64,000 bases of DNA from Sphingopyxis sp. UBA6723. Lineage in GTDB: Bacteria > Pseudomonadota > Alphaproteobacteria > Sphingomonadales > Sphingomonadaceae. The DNA lies in NCBI RefSeq assembly GCF_002454115.1, contig NZ_DKIH01000009.1, positions 219,198 through 283,197 of the forward strand, written 5' to 3'. The notes under the pieces are model-generated. The model was given only the letters and a program-made list of their open reading frames with translations, was not told the origin of the DNA and searched no databases. Below are positions 61,906 through 64,000 of this stretch, in pieces (the first letter of the stretch is position 1; every line of letters begins with the position of its first letter). Made by a program: the position numbers and the translations under genes.

Positions 61906-64000
61906 TACCCCGCGACCACCGCGTCAGGTTGTCCCGCGATCAGCGCGTTGATATAGGCCAACGCAAGGTCGCGGCTGCGATAGCTGCCATAGGCGGCAAC
62001 TTCCTGCCGTTCGACAATCGGGAACGTCGAATAGATGTAGCGAATATCGTCGCGGCTTTGCGCCACGTCGGCCGGATTAAATATGCCGTAGAGAATGAAA
62101 TAGAGCGCATCGAGCTTGGCGCGCAAATGCAGTCGCCGCTCTTCGTCCCAGATAAAGGGCGGCAGCACCTCGCCCGCTTCATCGACGTAACCGAGATATC
62201 GCGCGAGCGGAGCCATGTCGCGCGCGGTATAGGTCAATTCGAGCACCGCCTCTTTGACAATATTGGCAGCAAATTTCTCGCCGAAAGGACGTGCGTATTC
62301 ACGCGGCGCGATTACCGGCAATTGTTCGACGATAAACAAATTTAGCGTTTGCCCCTGCACTTTTTGCCGTGTTGCAAAATCGAATGGGATCGAATTAAGG
62401 TTGGCTGCTAATAGCCATTCATCGCGATGGTCACCGTCCGGCAATAATACGGGCACCTTGTTGCCAAATCCCACGCTCGGCAACAACGCCGCGATCATCG
62501 TCCTTACATTGGTCGGAGCCGTTATCTCCTTAAAACCCAGAACCCAGCCTAAATCCGGGTAAACTGATCGGTCGGGCTTAACCCAAAATTGGGGATCGAC
62601 GAGCCAGTCAGGATTTGATGACTGATCCGGCGTCGCAGCGAAAGGCTGAGCTGGTCGATTGAGGTTATCAAAATTGACAACAATGCTGGCAGCTCGATGG
62701 TCAAAGGCTTGAATCATCTTGCCTTCATATAAAGGCACCCACTCCCCGGTCGCCGACTGCCAACGATTTCCGCCTACCGGCCATGCGCCTTCCTGCCCCT
62801 CCAGTTCGGCGCGGGTACGGAATAGGTGGCTGTCGTTCGTCATATGGAACATGGTCGCATATTTGACGGGCCATGTTGCCTTTGGCGCGTCGCCAGATTT
62901 ATCGACCAGCACCGGCACTCGGCCATAGATTGCGGTCGTCAACGCCATGTCGCGGCGGGTGCGAAAAATCGGAGCGGTGCCGGTGTTGGGATTGACCCGT
63001 GCAAAGTCGGCCGCCGTGATCGGGAAAGCCTGATCGGAATTTTTCAGTTCATCGACTGAATGCAAATAGAAGGCGCATTTGGCGGCCCCGAACGACCGCT
63101 GCGGGCTGAAGGCGAGCACGCAGAATTTGAAACTGGCGTGGACGTCGGGAAAGAACACTTTCCGATTCTCAAAATCATAGAGCGCGCGCAAATTCCCGCC
63201 CGTCGCGACCTTGCGGAAAAACTCCGATGCCGACAGGTCAGACGCGATGCCGCTGGGGGTCAACAGTCCGACCATGCCGCCGCGTTTGACCAAGGTGTGC
63301 GCCCGCTCGACAAATAGGCTGTAAAGGTTGATGTCGCCTCGGCTCAACAACGGATAGTGGCCGCCCTTGCGCGCAATCCGCATCGTATCGGCGGCGCGCT
63401 TGTCGGCCTTCTGGTAATCGTCGAACAGCGGGTCGCCAGCATCTTTCAACGCCTTTATCATGCCCGACCGGTCGGATGCTCGCTGCGCCTTCGCAATGTC
63501 CGGCCGCCGCGCCGCGAACCACTCCACCTGTTGCAGCTTGATCCGGTCCCACGGCGGATTGCCTACAATGGCATCGAAACCCCCTTCACGCTCCACGCTG
63601 TCCCAATTGTCCCAGACGCCGGGAAAGCTGATTTGCCAATTCAGGAAACGCTCTTCGTCGATCAGCGCCCGCGCCTCGCGCCAGATCGCCGTGAAGCGTT
63701 CAACCTCTTCGGCACGGGCCTTGCCGCCTTCCGGTGCAACCCGGCCGCGAGCAATCGGGATCGGTTCACCGAACCGGCCGTCCAGCCATAGCGCGACCAC
63801 CGCCTTGTCTTTCTTGTCCTTCAGGTCGAGCCATTCGAGCGCGTGCATGAAGCTGACAAAGCCGTCCAGCGGCCCCGTCTGTGCTTCGACATCGTGCCAC
63901 ATTTCTGCGCTGCGATGCGCCTCGGCTACCTCGGCATCGGTCAGCGATTCGATGGTGCGCATGACCGCCGCCTGCCGCTGTGCGTTGTTCAGTGGTTCGT
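61905..64000 (-). CDS. Eco57I-type DNA methyltransferase (5' end beyond window)
   Basis: An N6-adenine methyltransferase-like protein; 698 C-terminal residues are visible. The catalytic motif IVGNPPWDRIKLQQVEWFA lies about 145 residues into the visible part. The frame is open without a stop to base 64000, and an upstream stretch EPLNNAQRQAAVMRT reads as coding, so the ATG at 63962 is internal and the SAM-binding motif lies outside. Segments YSLFVERAHTLVKRGGMVGL and LTPSGIASDLSASEFFRK are typical of Eco57I/type IIG proteins; the C-terminal half is the likely target-recognition part. Such proteins of about 1300 residues occur in phage-defence loci. Confidence 0.85.
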   Translation of the reverse strand, partial: EPLNNAQRQAAVMRTIESLTDAEVAEAHRSAEMWHDVEAQTGPLDGFVSFMHALEWLDLKDKKDKAVVALWLDGRFGEPIPIARGRVAPEGGKARAEEVERFTAIWREARALIDEERFLNWQISFPGVWDNWDSVEREGGFDAIVGNPPWDRIKLQQVEWFAARRPDIAKAQRASDRSGMIKALKDAGDPLFDDYQKADKRAADTMRIARKGGHYPLLSRGDINLYSLFVERAHTLVKRGGMVGLLTPSGIASDLSASEFFRKVATGGNLRALYDFENRKVFFPDVHASFKFCVLAFSPQRSFGAAKCAFYLHSVDELKNSDQAFPITAADFARVNPNTGTAPIFRTRRDMALTTAIYGRVPVLVDKSGDAPKATWPVKYATMFHMTNDSHLFRTRAELEGQEGAWPVGGNRWQSATGEWVPLYEGKMIQAFDHRAASIVVNFDNLNRPAQPFAATPDQSSNPDWLVDPQFWVKPDRSVYPDLGWVLGFKEITAPTNVRTMIAALLPSVGFGNKVPVLLPDGDHRDEWLLAANLNSIPFDFATRQKVQGQTLNLFIVEQLPVIAPREYARPFGEKFAANIVKEAVLELTYTARDMAPLARYLGYVDEAGEVLPPFIWDEERRLHLRAKLDALYFILYGIFNPADVAQSRDDIRYIYSTFPIVERQEVAAYGSYRSRDLALAYINALIAGQPDAVVAG

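Noticed and set aside
1..64000. CRISPR arrays
   Set aside because: No short direct repeats with regular spacers were seen; the dispersed repeats here are palindromic singles, not arrays.

Overview
The window looks like chromosomal DNA of a high-GC sphingomonad, most likely Sphingopyxis or a close relative. The evidence is the gene families, the conserved order rpsB-tsf-pyrH-frr-uppS-cdsA-dxr-rseP-bamA-ompH-fabZ, the eukaryotic-type NADP isocitrate dehydrogenase, and the absence of lpxD between ompH and fabZ, which fits a group that replaces lipopolysaccharide by glycosphingolipids. Genus assignment is inference from family resemblance; no database search was run.

Layout. 0-4.6 kb: a GMC oxidoreductase and malate synthase G, separated by two palindromic intergenic repeats. 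4.7-12.2 kb: a small conserved protein, an arginine succinyltransferase (AST) pathway cluster (M20 hydrolase, astA, astB), a spermidine-synthase-like methyltransferase, an RlpA lipoprotein, a small membrane protein, and two alpha/beta hydrolases whose 3' ends overlap. 12.2-15.4 kb: an MHS-type MFS transporter and a DEAD-box RNA helicase. 15.6-18.7 kb: a reactive-sulfur (BigR/SqrR-type) operon with a divergent persulfide dioxygenase and two tandem palindromic operators. 18.7-33 kb: glycerol kinase, L31, then the envelope/isoprenoid/translation cluster (fabZ back to rpsB, all on the minus strand). 32-44.6 kb: phosphatidylethanolamine synthesis (psd-pssA), icd, a Kef-type antiporter, a large M16 peptidase, a nitrilase-family amidase, a NUDT19-like NUDIX protein, a DUF4126 membrane protein and a ferredoxin-reductase-like flavoprotein.

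44.7-59.5 kb is a signalling and surface region: a LytS/LytTR pair, an orphan LuxR-type HTH protein, an ankyrin protein, an LprI-like protein, two small membrane proteins (one DoxX), a NarL-type response regulator, a hybrid histidine kinase, and a 2338-residue Ig/Calx-beta autotransporter containing an internal tandem duplication of about 1.35 kb.

A tRNA-Thr(CGT) at 59.83-59.91 kb is followed by an AT-rich stretch with a degenerate tRNA-3'-end-like fragment and paired TGCCCCCA repeats, which looks like the end of an integrated island. Inside it lies a minus-strand, translationally coupled operon: a large Eco57I-type DNA methyltransferase running off the window edge, a small winged-helix-like protein, a PD-(D/E)XK-like protein and a conserved protein starting MGGYGSGR. 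This is the best candidate in the window for an under-described (probably defence) system.

At least six families of palindromic intergenic repeats are scattered through the core region, several present two or three times.
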